From Rhizopus sp. PT2906 (taxonomy: Eukaryota; Mucoromycota; Mucoromycetes; Mucorales; Rhizopodaceae), in assembly GCA_025529335.1 (NCBI GenBank), contig JAMYHX010000023.1:117204-181203 (forward strand): a stretch of DNA of 64,000 nt, in the 5' to 3' direction. The notes beneath the pieces were generated by a model. That model saw only the letters and a program-made list of their open reading frames with translations. It did no database searches and had not been told where the DNA came from. The translations under genes and the position numbers were made by a program. Below, one piece after another: positions 22,774 through 34,629 of this stretch; positions within the stretch are counted from its first letter, which is position 1, and the number at the start of each line of letters is the position of its first letter.

Positions 22774-24457
22774 TTTGGTGTCATGGTAATTAAATGGGCT
22801 ACACAGGGTTTAACTTTGTTTGTACATCTGGAAAGTTTGGAAAAACTTTTTGATGAATTGTTTCATCCTTTATTGTAGATTATTAATGCAAAGTAGTAGT
22901 AGTAGTAGTTGCTATTATTAATACAAATTTGGCACATCACATACAGTAATTCACTCTATTTTAACAACTTTTCATCAACCCTTCTTAACTACATTACAAG
23001 TTATGACACCTTGTTTATAAACCAAACACAGCATCTCCGCATACATAAAAATATAACCGTCCGAGCATTATAACATATGACTTGAACATCACTTGCGCAA
23101 GGGACTCATTGACCATATAGTTGTATTCGTGTAAGTAACACCCTTTTGTAACCATGCACATAATACTATCCTCATCTCTCTATTTTTGGCTTGATGTTTC
23201 GTCATCAGAGGAGACTGGCTTTCGTTTGTAATGGTCAAGTTACCCTGTTTTGATAACGTTTTTTTTTTAATTTATTCACAGCGTACATCGCATTCCGATG
23301 TGCCACCTTGCAAAGTTTACAGTGTTTATGCGATCAATGAGGCTCAGCTGATACACTTTAAAGATATAGTACAAACACCATAAATGACACATGATGTTTT
23401 TATTGTATCGTTTTTACCCTGGCCATTTCAAACGCGAAAAAAAAGAAGCATCTCTAGAGGGTAAGAGTACTTTGAACTGAGAGATCCACACATCAAATGC
23501 TAAAGACGGCTGCTACTATAGCCATATATAAGTATTTTCTGCCCAGGGGTTAGATGATGGGGGTGGTTCTTTTTCGTGATATAGATATCAGATTCATGCA
23601 AGATAATGCAGACTATGAGCCAAAATAATATTGTTTGAAAAGAGCGCGACTTATGGGTTGTAGAGCTTATTTAGGCTTGGGCTGATATGCAATTATCATT
23701 GGAAATAGTTAACACGATAAAAGAAATATATCATATGAACAGATCAGCTTCGTTACCAGAGAAGTCACAGCTACAATCCTTTAAGGGCAACGTTCAGTCT
23801 AGCCAGCAATTTGAAGGTTGCTGAATATTCTCTGCAAATCAAAGGTCGTACTCATTTAGACATTGAGAGAGTATTCTACAATGAAAAAAAGTATCAATGA
23901 GCATCATTTGCACATCAGTAACACAGGGCTGACCAATCACGAGAGTGACATTACAGTGCTGTCATACTTTATTGAATCTGTTTGTAAATCAAAAGAAATA
24001 GCAATCATTTGTATAATGCGAACATCATTATACATATTTAAGATGGTCACTTTGAAGAACAGCAGGCCAATTCTACTAAAATAACGATTAAAAGAAACTC
24101 ATAGCATGCTACAATCTACACGTAGTCGAACATATGCATAAATATACTTTCTCTTCTTTGCGCGTTTGTTTATTGCATTAAAGAAAAATAACTCACGAAA
24201 AGAGCAACGAGTTAGATATTCTTTCTATTTGATTATTCGTACTTTTTTCTATAACTGAAATAAAGTTGCCTTTTTGGCCACATTCAAAATGGAATTCTTA
24301 CGCGCACAGTCAGTTTGCACGGTTATCGCGACGCTGCTTTACTTGGATGTTTCATAGACATTTAGGCAAGGTGAGTAGACTATATATTTATTCATTTTCA
24401 AGGATTACTATTTCCTGCGTCATAGAGCATGACAAAGTGTTTATGGACAAGAAGACC

Positions 24458-24690
24458 TTAAGCGTAATGTCCTGTTAGAATCTTGCGTTTGCTGTTCTTT
24501 TTCTTATCCAAAGCAGATTCAATGTCTGTCATGACTTCATTGCAAAGGTCTTGAGCAATCATTATTGCGTCCAGCAAAAAACTCACAGGGGGAAATGGTG
24601 TATCAATCCCATAATGGCTTTTATATCCCTTCGTATGTCTGAATATTCAGGCGGCTGCCAAAAGTGGAAACCTTTGATTCGTGGAACTTG
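24458..24690 (-). pseudogene. Decayed mobile-element-like coding fragment
   Basis: The minus strand reads GIDTPFPPVSFLLDAIMIAQ and continues to a Lys-rich end (DKKKNSKRKILTGHYA-stop). Just upstream, similar-quality protein sequence (GFHFWQPPEYSDIRRDIKAI) lies in a different frame, so a frameshift separates the two halves. No ATG opens the frame. I read it as a frameshifted relic of a repeated-element protein; family not identified. Confidence 0.4.
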
Positions 24691-25182
24691 TTATTGTTTT
24701 GCAACAGAAGAATGAACGATAAAGAAAGAACAAACATTCGACCTCAGAGCAAAGGCTGTTTTGCTTTACAAGTGTGAATGATGGCTATAGCAGCTGGTAA
24801 AATCTTTCGGAAATATCAACTCCACTCATGTGCAAACAATCAGCACTAAGTATCCATTAAATAAGATATTTATATACTTTTATATTATAAAAAAGGACTC
24901 CCTGAACCTATTTATTAACTGACGACATTAATAATCCGACATATGACATATTTTATGCATGAAATTCTATCATATTAAAAGCTTTGCTTTATAAAGGGCA
25001 ATTCATCCCAGCCCTATTTATTATCATCAGTGAAAGGTTTTTTCGTAAGCGACAACTGAGAAATACTTTAACAAAGTTCAAAAAACGACACTTTGATATG
25101 GAAATACAGTGCTACACAGTTTATAAAAAAATGGGATTTTAATAACCTTTTTTGACTGTGTAGGCCGGATATCTTTTTTATT

Positions 25183-25183
<1 letters not shown>

Positions 25184-25224
<41 letters not shown>
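25184..25224. repeat. (GT)n microsatellite
   Basis: About 20 uninterrupted GT units followed by ATATA. Confidence 0.95.
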
Positions 25225-25230
<6 letters not shown>

Positions 25231-25687
25231 AAAAGCAAAGTTGCTTTCATCATTCGATGTCTCTATCGATGTATGTTGATAGTCTTTAGAGAAAAAGTTT
25301 ATTATTATTGCTTCCTTCAGTTATGTTAAAAGCGTACCTACTTTTTTTTTTTTTTTGGTTACATAAGCACTGACTGTGAAATAAAGTCTTTTGGGGCTTA
25401 CTACATATACGCTTCAAGCTTTCATCAAAGCACTCACGCTATTATATATAGTAATGCTTACTTTCACTCTTATAAAAAGAGAGAGAGAGAGAGAGGGAGG
25501 GAGAGAGAGAACGCCTATACAACTAAAGAGTAGGATAAAGACTGCGGTTATTTAAAAATCGAGTCTGTAAGATCTTTTTCGATCACTAATTTAAAAAAGG
25601 TTATGATTGGTTCCTGAATCACAGCTAATTACATGAAATAAATCTTGCTGCACGAAATTAAAAATTGCATTTTCTCTCCATTAAATT

Positions 25688-26829
25688 ATGAGTACAACAG
25701 CGCATAGCGCAACACCTTCAGTCAAAAGGACTACCAGACGCAAGCCATCTTTTATTAATTTATCCAATATTAACAATAGCATCTCGGCAGCTGTTTCCTC
25801 ACCAAGAACCCCTCGATCGATCTCAAAATCAAGAAGACCCTCCATTGTGCAGGAAAAGCTGCAGACCAAGGCCATTCCTAGCCCTGGAAATCCATTAGAT
25901 GATACAGTACCTACCATGTTGCTGTCAGATACAGCCAACTCTTATTTCCAACAGAGTAATGCCGAATTAGAAGAATCAAAGCATCGGTATCCAACTCGAC
26001 ATCGTTCATCTTCAGTTTCTAGCCTACTGAGTTCTAACTTATTACCCAATTTTGAAGTTCATAATCAATACAAACTCAAGACGACACGGTCATCAAAGAA
26101 ACTGGAGCGTTTCTTTGGTGAAGATGCACCACATGATATTTGTGTAAAGGAGATCAGAAAAGAAGGGCTAAAGGCAATCCTTTTGTCAAAATACCCTCTA
26201 TGTTACTTTTTGTACTATCTCTTGGAGGAATACAGCAGTGAGAATTTGGTAAAATGCAAAAATGTAACCTAGAAAAAAAAAACAAGGTTCTTACGTCACA
26301 ACAAAAAATAGTTCTTTTTCATAGAGTTGGAACAGTATGAATCATTCACTTATGCCACACCACACCAGCAAATAGAAACAGCCCAGCACATTTATAATAC
26401 ATACCTTACGAGAAATAGTCATTTTGAAGTAAACTTGGATGACAAAGTTCTTAGGATGGTTACACAGTTACTACAACAAAAGAACCCAAAATGCTTTGAA
26501 TCAGCGAAACCAGCGGTGTACACACTATTAGAATCAAGCTATATGAGATTCCAAAGCTCTGAAACGTTTGATGTCATGGTTAAAGAGTGTGGTAAGTCAT
26601 CTTGAATATTTACCCAAGCTGATGACTTATATGTCTTATAGGTGAATTAACAACGTATTACAGTAATGAAACAAGATCAGCAGCGGTCAATAGATTATTG
26701 AACTATATACAAATCTCGTCTAATACGGCTACAGTGAGCCAAGCAACTAGAAAAAGACACGAGTTATTAAGGCTTATGATCTATGAGTTCTGTCGTACTT
26801 GCATTGGTGTAAACTTGGATTGTGTTTAA
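25688..26829 (+). CDS. RGS-domain protein (337 aa)
   Basis: Regulator of G-protein signalling: RGS domains speed GTP hydrolysis on G-alpha subunits. Exons 25688-26248, 26327-26591 and 26642-26829 sum to 1014 nt and close in phase. Residues 1 to about 140 are basic, Ser/Thr/Pro-rich and probably disordered (SSPRTPRSISKSRRPS). The RGS box follows from about residue 155: GLKAILLSKYPLCYFLYYLL, EEYSSENLV, QIETAQHIYNTYL, then YMRFQSSETFDVM. The helical tail ends TCIGVNLDCV. No DEP or membrane segment. The next gene starts 74 nt downstream on the same strand. Confidence 0.85.
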
Positions 26830-26903
26830 AAATTTTTTTACTGTACTATATATTTTCCCTCTCTCGGCCAAATAAAAAGCCCTTTTTTTTTTCAAAACTA
26901 AAT

Positions 26904-28657
26904 ATGGCTGACAAAAGGGGTCCAACTGAAAAAGAACTTCAAGACCTTGCTAAAAAGGTTGACAAGCTCGTAAAGAAGACAGAAAAGTTAAAGAGTACCA
27001 GTGCCCCGAGTTCTACCCCTTCAAGTAGTCAAGAAGCTACTTTGCAGCAACTTCGACAAATGATGAAAGACATGGCCATGTTGGAACAATCTGATCCAAC
27101 CATGGCTGGTAGAAAGAGTATGACCGACCACAAGTTCTGGAATACACAACCTGTTCCTAGTCACGGTACGCTTTTTTGTTTAAAGTGAGGGTAACAGCTT
27201 ATATACTTTTGCATATAGACGAGCATATCACTGAGTCCGGTCCTATCGAGCCAGATATTCCATATGATCAAATCAGAAAGGAACCGCTTCCTTTGCCCAA
27301 AGAATTTGAGTGGTGTGAAGTTGACATGGCAGATGAAAAGCAGGTAAAGTTTAATAGTGAAGCTTAGCAGCATATAAATGTCTCATTTTTTATAAAGCTC
27401 AAGGAGTTATACGAACTGCTGTCATTAAACTATGTTGAGGATGACGAGGCTCAATTTAGATTTGATTATTCTGCTGAATTCTTGAAATGGTACTGAATGA
27501 TTTATTGGATAGTGTTTTAAAAAGAGAAAGTTGACACATCTATACAATAGGGCGTTACAACCACCTAATTGGAAACAGTCATGGCTGGTAGGTGTACGTG
27601 TTGCTGCAAATAAGAAGCTTGTTGCCTTTATCAGTGGCATTCCTGTTGCGCTAAGAACATATGAGCAGTAAAGAGAAAGAAAGAAGAAGAAAAAAATAGA
27701 TGAACCAACTGATAAAAATATGTAGTGTGCATCATTTGGTAGAGATCAACTTTTTGTGTGTGCATAAAAAACTTCGATCAAAGCGTTTGGCACCTGTCCT
27801 GATCAAGGAAGTTACGCGTAGGGTTCACTTGGAGAACATTTTCCAAGCTGTTTATACTGCTGGTGCAGTTCTCCCTAAACCTGTGTCTACTTGCAGGTAA
27901 GTGGATCATTTGTATAAAAATATGTACTTTTTTTTTGTAACTTGTCATTTCCTGCAGATATTATCACAGATCGCTCAATCCAAAGAAGCTTGTAGAATGT
28001 AACTTTTCACGTATCCCAGCTAGATCTACACTCTCACGTATGATAAAGCAGTTCAAATTACCCGAACAAACGAGCACTCCCAATTTAAGAGAGATGAGAG
28101 AAGAGGACGTTCCTCAAGTACGCGAATTGTTGAACCAATATCTGAGTCGATTTGATTTTGCGCCTATCTTTGAAACAGATGAGGACGTCAAACACTGGAT
28201 TCTTCCTCATGACAAAGTTGTCTGGAGCTATGTCGTTCAGGATCCTGAAACGAAAAAGATCACAGACTGCTTCTCGTTCTACTCACTTCCGAGCAGTGTC
28301 ATTGGTAACCCCAAGCACAACACATTGAATGCTGCCTACATGTTTTACTATGCTATTGATTTATCTGCTTATGAGGACAAGGACAAGCAACACAAATATA
28401 TTAAAAAGAGATTGAACGAACTTGCCCATGATGCTTTAATCTTGGCCAAGAAGGTAATCAAGTTTATGATAAAAAAAAGAAAGCTAATCGATTATTAGGC
28501 TGATTTTGATGTTATGAATACACTCAATTTGATGGATAACGCATGCTTCGTTGACGAGCAAAAGTTTGGTAAAGGAGATGGATTTTTAAACTATTATCTG
28601 TACAACTGGAAATGTCCTGATGTTACTCAAAGCAAGGTTGGTCTTGTTATGCTTTAA
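26904..28657 (+). CDS. NMT1: Glycylpeptide N-myristoyltransferase
   Basis: Transfers myristate from myristoyl-CoA to N-terminal glycine of target proteins. Start ATG 26904 (MADKRGPTEKELQDLAKKVD). An N-terminal Lys/Ser-rich region is followed by HKFWNTQPVPSHDEHITESG (CoA-binding segment), FEWCEVDM, and the two family signatures EINFLCVHKKLRSKRLAPVL (about 27740) and KFGKGDGFLNYY (about 28563). It ends SKVGLVML-stop; the enzyme's terminal carboxylate is normally catalytic. About seven exons; the intron after the HDEH region and that at 27680-27740 are read from frame changes. Very conserved, single-function family. Confidence 0.95.
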
Positions 28658-29229
28658 GAATTAATAAAATACCTCCAGAGATTGTTACATATAAACCAAA
28701 CAATTGAGTTTCTACATATATAAAGAGTACACATTAATAATTAACGCATAAAGAAAATATATGAAAAGATTTCCTTGAAGAATTTTTTAAAAAGTCATCT
28801 TGCTCTTTTTGACTTGTTCTGATAGCGCCTTGAAAAGATTATAAAAAAGGAGACAAAATTTGCTCTTTCTAATAAGAGGAAAGTGTCTCTACTCACACCA
28901 TCTTTTAGCCTCATTGACGTATTCTGGTCAAAAGTAGATGTTAAAAAATGGCCATCATACAGATCGTATGGGTGAATCAAAAGGTATCTGACGTCATTGG
29001 CAAAGCTTATTTGCCAAGACAACGTAAAGATCCAATTGATGTTATTACTGTGGGATTATTACTATTTTATAATACAAAATATATACATTGGTCGAAATTA
29101 AGATACCATGATGATAAAAAATATTAATCAAGACTTTATTTCATATTTACATTAAATAGTTTACATAGGTTTTGATACATCTTTTCTGCTTTTTTTTTTC
29201 TGGTATTTATTTCTGCGCCAAGAAAAGTC
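28658..29229. other. Intergenic, convergent 3' flanks
   Basis: Between the NMT and C2H2 genes. The minus strand has an ATG-less open stretch (about 28910-29045) with protein-like sequence (YLLIHPYDLYDGHFLTSTF), possibly an exon relic. Otherwise AT-rich with no gene. Confidence 0.5.
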
Positions 29230-30418
29230 TTAAGGCTGATAACCATGCTTTTGCACTTTATGTCGAACCATGGCATCTTTCCGGCTAAAAGTCGAAGTAC
29301 ATTCATTACAGCTATAGGCACGTTCACCATTATGCACTGTGGCTACATGTCTTGATAAATCGTGCTTACGATCAAATGTTTTGTTGCACAGATGGCACGA
29401 AAAGTCTTTTCGTCTATTCTTATCATGTGTCTTGATGTGTGTGCCGAGATTATAGCGTCTGTTGAACGTCGCATGACAGATAGGACACTCGTGTTTACGG
29501 TCGCAGTTTTTATCCACTTTGATGCGCTTATTTGCTTTTTTCATATCTCTGTCTTCAGATTTGCGTTTCTTTGTTGGCATAGGCATAGGGATGGAAGGAA
29601 TGGAGTTGTCTTCATGATGGAGGTCATCGGTGATATTAAATAATGAATCATCAAATTCAAAGAGGTCGTCGCTCAATTTGAATACATCTTGATGTAATGC
29701 GTCTTGTTCGTTTAGTGTGTTTGAAGTGGATGATTCAGAAGGAAGAGGAGGGAAGAGAAAGTCAGAAGAGCTTTCAATGTTGTTCATTGTGTTATTTAAA
29801 AGCAATGAGGGCTTATCATTTAGAGAGTCAAATGATTCGGTGTTATTTACGGAAGGTGTTTTGGATGCGGATGAACATGGATCGTTATTATTCCAAGAGA
29901 GATCGTTTTTGAGATATTTGGCGACTTGAATGTCTTGAGAGTCTACACCAGCAAAAGGATTATTAAAGATGTTGTTGGAAGATTCGATATAGGGTGAGTA
30001 ATATGGAGAGTTTTGAAACTGGTTTAGACTGGGAGTAAAAAGAGTTGCAGGTGTAAAGGGAGTATTTAAATTAGAATCCAAATAGGGTGTGTTCATCATG
30101 GGAGACTCTTCTACGCCAGCGACTGCAGCAGCGGCAGGGGTAATGTCACCAATGAATGCTGATAATGGAGTTTGCTCAATCTTTGAGCTATTGGGTTGTT
30201 CACCTAAAGCTAAAGCAGAGGCTATAGCGGCAAGATTAGATGAAACGATCAGTTTACAAGCTTCTACAAATTCAGAAACTTGATTATACTCACTGTCAAT
30301 GTTTTCCCAGACTTGAGTAAAATCAAAATCACCATTTTTGGTATCTTCCAATTTGTTTTCAAATAAGAGTTGATGGATATCGTTCATGCTAATATGCTGA
30401 GAAGACATTGTATTCGAG
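29230..30418 (-). CDS. C2H2 zinc-finger transcription factor
   Basis: Single-exon protein of about 395 aa starting MSSQHISMNDIHQLLFENKL at an ATG (30416-30418). An Asn/Ser/Pro-rich activation-like region (residues 1 to about 280) precedes a basic nuclear signal (TKKRKSEDRDMKKANKR). Three tandem C2H2 fingers sit at the C-terminus: CPICHATFNRRYNLGTHIKT, CHLCNKTFDRKHDLSRHVAT and CNECTSTFSRKDAMVRHKVQ. Linker and finger spacing resemble fungal Ace2/Swi5-like or Msn-like regulators, but I cannot name an orthologue. The upstream in-frame TTG (30429) is not a likely start. Confidence 0.87.
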
Positions 30419-32456
30419 ATTGGATGCAAAGATGAGCGGGATGTAATAGATCTTGTAATGATAAAATGAATTAACTACAGAAGTGGGGGTATAAGAGTGT
30501 ATTATCCTTTTGGAGAAACACACAAGACGAAAAAATAAGGGAAGAAAGAAAGAAAAAAAAAAAGGAAAAGTGAGCGGTAAAACCACATCCCAATTATATA
30601 CAAGCCTGAAAAAAGGTTCCGCAGCACTTTAAAAACTCTTTTGTGAAACCAGCGGTAAATGAGTCACAAATGGACACCTTACAGCGAAATGAAGTCCAAC
30701 TTTCATTCCCCTATGTACAGGGTGGGTCATCTCAATTGAACACAGTTACTATGGTAATTGACTCTGGATTGTCAATTTCAATTGTCTTTGTCCTACAGAC
30801 AGTCAGTTCATTTGACGGAATTTCTCGCAGCTTACTCTCCTTTTTTGTCATCGATTTCCAAAAATAGATCTGTGTTTTTTTTTTTAATAAACAACAGCAA
30901 ATGGCTGTGTTGCAGAGGGAAAGACAAACGATATGGGCCATACAAGCTTCATTCTCCACAAATACAAAAGGATTTTTATAGTTATAGCACCTTTCTTCAA
31001 ACATACATGCAATGTGCTTGAAGTAATGGTGATTAGATTGGGGAAAGGTTATTTAGACAATGCTCGGTTCATTCAGCATTTATTCTTTGGTTTTAATTGT
31101 GTATCCCAGGTTTAATTACAGAATACATTTTCCTTTTAGGTAAAGACATGTAAATCAACTAAATTACACAATTCAGCAACTAATTGATCTGCTTTACTAC
31201 AATTATATGACCAAATAAAGAAATGGACCTGATTGACTTAACATGCTTAGCATATTGATGATGACTTTATACTATCATATATAATGTTCTAAGTTGCTGA
31301 TGCAATCAGTAACTCTGTTTCCCATAAATACTTTCATAAGTCAATGATCAAGTGTCCGAATATAATAAGATATTGTTTATAAATAGCTGCTAATGAAGCG
31401 CCATTTCAATTTCCCCAGATCGAACTCTGGACAAGCATTTTTACCCTTGATTATTAAGAGAACTATGTTTATCCTTCAACTGCTTCAAGGCAAATAAACA
31501 AAAGTTTAAAAGGAGAGCCCAACGAATTGAGTCTTATGGCAAAAGCACTTCTACTACATGTAAACGAAAGACAACGTCAAATTATTTAGTTCTACTAAAG
31601 GCACATAGATTACACGAATAGCATTGTTATAAAAATGGAAACACGTTCAATGAACTATGATGTAGTCATCAACCATACGCCTTGGCTAAATGTGGCACTC
31701 TTTCCCTTTTTTTGTAGTTACACGTTAAACTGAATGAATCATCATAACAATGCACAGCCACATTTTTACATGGTGCCACTCCCATTGCTGCGTCTTTGTG
31801 TGGGATAGGTTGCTGAAATTAAAATCTCGACTTGTAACCAGGAAATACGTTAAAAGAACAAAGAAATAATGTTGATCCCATCATAAAGTATCTGAAAGTC
31901 AGCTCAGGAGAAACGTTGCAACACAGTCAAAAATGACATCTCAGCAACTCATATACATCTCTAGTCCCGTTTCAGTGCCTCTCAATACCAAGACATTTGG
32001 GCGCCAAGGATTTTTCTTTTGATGGTAATCTGCTGATACAACTGCTTGAAAATGAAGGCAACGCACCAGCAAGTGCGATAATATTCTATGAAAAGAATCT
32101 ATTATGTAAAAATAACAAAAAGAAACCATTTAAGTAAAGCTTCGCACCAGAATCTAAAAGAAAAGCAATACATTGGTTGCACAAGTGAAATAAGATTTGT
32201 TAAAAAAGGGTGCATCTGGAGTCGATTGGAATTAACGTAGGAACGAGAAGTCATTGAAATTGAAATGCTTAGAGTTAAGCACTCTCCCGTGTTATTGGTT
32301 TTTTAAACATATTTGACAATGAGAGGGGGGTATCGCATAGTTGCTTTCTTAAAATGGTAAAATGATGTCAACATACTTGAGCAACGCGAAAGCCCTTAAG
32401 AGCATTTCTGAAGCCATGTCTCTTTTTTCTTTTACTCAACTCATTTCTTGGTTTAA
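30419..32456. other. 2-kb intergenic region
   Basis: Upstream region of both the C2H2 gene (minus) and the aspartic protease gene (plus). No gene recognised. A TTCGA-containing stem at 31418-31431 looks like a tRNA T-arm but lacks the rest of a tRNA. Confidence 0.5.
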
Positions 32457-33896
32457 ATGAAAGTATTGACTACTTTTATTGCCATAACAGTAGCATTTAC
32501 TACAGTTTCTAATGCAATCACCTTCAAGTAAAGTCTTCACTTTTTATTGTTGTCATGGTTACATGCAAGGATACACAAAGTCCCTGAATCTTAATATGTT
32601 TATATTTTAGAGTTCCTATCAAAAAAATAAAGGAGTCCCCAAATGAACAATACGCGCGATTCATTAGTTCAAACAGTGTCGCGCTTCAAAAGTATGTTGA
32701 GACAGAACGATACCAGGACACTAAAAGTAAAATCTTTGACCCTGCGGCTGATGGCACGGTTGAACACGGTGTGCCTCTTTCAAATTATTTAAACGCTCAG
32801 GTACACCCACTTTCTGTTTTTGAACTTACCTCTGATTCTTTTTGTAGTATTATGGTGAGATCGGCATCGGTACTCCTGCTCAAACCTTTACAGTCATATT
32901 CGATACGGGATCTTCTAATCTCTGGGTACCATCCACTCACTGTTTAGCCTTGGCTTGTCTCATGCACCGCCGTTATTCCTCATCAAAATCATCCTCATAC
33001 CAGAAAAATGGCACAGAATTTGCAATCAGATATGGTACTGGGTCATTAGAAGGCTTCACCAGTCAGGTAAAGTTCAACTTTATTGTGTGTACTGTATCTA
33101 ACACGCATAGTTAGGATATCCTTCATGTTGGAGAAATTGATATTAAAGATCAAGGATTTGCAGAATCAACAAACGAACCAGGGCTGACATTTGCCCTAGC
33201 ACATTTTGACGGCATCTTTGGACTTGGTTACGACACCATCTCTGTGAAGAAAACAGTTCCACCTTTTTACAACATGGTCAAACGAGGGCTGATTGACGAA
33301 CCAGTGTTTTCGTTTTGGTTGAATGACGTAGAACAAGGAGGTGAATCAAATGGAGGAGAACTCGTGTTTGGTGGAATAGACGAAAACCGATATACGGGGG
33401 ATATTACCTGGTCACCAGTGACAAGAAAGGGTTATTGGGAAATAGAGCTCCAAAACATAAAATTCAACGACCAATACCTCAATACATTTTCCATGGGTGC
33501 AGCTATTGATACCGGTACTTCTCTTCTAGTTGCTCCCAGGTCTGTGGCAGAGACCATCAACTCTCAACTCGGTGGCAAACTCGACGGTTATGGACAATAT
33601 ACCGTCGACTGTTCTACCATTTCCAGCCTTCCAGAGTTCTGCTTTGTGTTTTCAGAAAAGGAATTTTGTTTGCAAGGCACAGACTATATCCTACAGCTTG
33701 ACGAGGAATGCATCTCTGGCTTTGTGGGTATGGACATTCCTCCACCTGCAGGGCCCCTTTGGATAGGTAAAGTAGTTATTTATGTTGTTTGAAAAGTGTA
33801 CTAAGGTTATTCTTAGTGGGCGACGTATTCCTTCGCAAGTTTTATAGTATTTATGATTTAGGAAACCACAGAGTTGGACTGGCCCAAGCAAAATAA
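32457..33896 (+). CDS. Vacuolar-type aspartic protease (saccharopepsin-like)
   Basis: Pepsin-family endopeptidase of the Pep4 type. The first exon encodes a signal peptide (MKVLTTFIAITVAFTTVSNA), then a propeptide with basic residues (VPIKKIKE). The mature enzyme begins with VPLSNYLNAQYYGEIGIGTP. Catalytic aspartates are in VIFDTGSSNLWVPS (about 32900) and AIDTGTSLLVAP (about 33510); the flap region is YGTGSLEGF. Cysteines typical of the family are present (THCLALAC, DECISGF). The C-terminus FLRKFYSIYDLGNHRVGLAQ is Pep4-like. Five exons or so. Vacuolar location is inferred from similarity, not from a sorting signal I can see. Confidence 0.92.
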
Positions 33897-34144
33897 TACT
33901 TTAATTTATTTTAGGTAGACTAATAAAGCTTCCATTATCATCTTTGAATAGTCATTTTTTTATTTGAGAAGAACTTTTTTGTTTGCAATAGTGTACGCGC
34001 ACACACGCGCGCGTGTGCAAGTGAAAACATTCGAGATAAAAATTAAACTACATACATCTTCAGAAAAAAAAAAAAAAGACAATGAACTAGAAATCATTGC
34101 ACCTTCTTTTTTTATTATCATTATATGAAGAGCAAGTCTCAAGC

Positions 34145-34399
34145 TTAAAATTTTTTGTGGGAACAGCAAGAAGAAAAGCTACACCTGCCATCACGTAATA
34201 TCAGGATGATGTAGTTTCTGTTCATTAGAATATTTGCTGTAACACTTATTTGTTTTTTCACTTCCTTTGCAACTTCTTCCATTTTAGTATCTAAACCCTC
34301 ATCAGCTGAGCTTAGCTCTAGTCCCTGCGCTTCACAGTAGAGTCTAGTGCGGTTTAACGTAGTTGGGTGATGAGGGTGCACTACATCTTCCCAGTCCAT
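34145..34399 (-). CDS. Small hypothetical protein, model uncertain
   Basis: Open frame beginning MDWEDVVHPHHPTTLNRTRL with an acidic helical stretch (ADEGLDTKMEEVAKEVKKQI) that looks coding. The same frame runs upstream through SQGKIVDEEGHDA to an in-frame TGA, so a further exon may exist. A weak donor after KKQI joined to an acceptor near 34184 would give a hydrophobic ending (VAFLLAVPTKNF), suggesting a tail anchor. Without it the protein ends SCCSHKKF. Family unknown. Confidence 0.4.
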   Translation of the reverse strand: MDWEDVVHPHHPTTLNRTRLYCEAQGLELSSADEGLDTKMEEVAKEVKKQISVTANILMNRNYIILILRDGRCSFSSCCSHKKF

Positions 34400-34629
34400 A
34401 GCATCATGACCTTCTTCGTCGACAATTTTTCCCTGACTATCCTCGTAAAAAAAGTGTACTCATTTTTTTATTAAATCAAGAAAAGTCATATAGAAAAGCA
34501 AAACTGCCCTTTGACAAAAATAAGCCGCCAATTGGGATGTGGAAAACCGCCTATCGAGAAAATAATGACCGTCCTTTTCCCTCTCGCCCTTTAATTTCAA
34601 AACCCGCCCTTTGGCGTGGGTCTTACTGT

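Larger units (their letters stand above)
22376..25687. other. 3.3-kb gene-poor region between synthetase and RGS genes
   Basis: It holds the two GATA motifs, an AGT-repeat (about 22892-22909), a decayed coding fragment (24458-24690), a long GT microsatellite (25184-25224) and a GA-rich tract (about 25480-25511). Short open frames at 23863-24084 and 24266-24478 lack support. No tRNA- or rRNA-like sequence was recognised. Confidence 0.55.

Noticed and set aside
23863..24084. Plus-strand open frame of 73 codons
   Set aside because: No family resemblance, no splice partners, in an AT-rich gap; likely chance.
30419..30429. Upstream extension of the C2H2 factor
   Set aside because: Begins with TTG; ATG at 30418 is preferred.
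31405..31440. tRNA-like T-arm (CCAG-AGTTCGAT-CTGG on the minus strand)
   Set aside because: No A box, acceptor stem or anticodon arm could be placed around it.
34537..34629. Longer N-terminus for the STK16-like kinase
   Set aside because: In frame but lacks resemblance to the family; the ATG at 34630 gives the expected short N-terminus. Not excluded.
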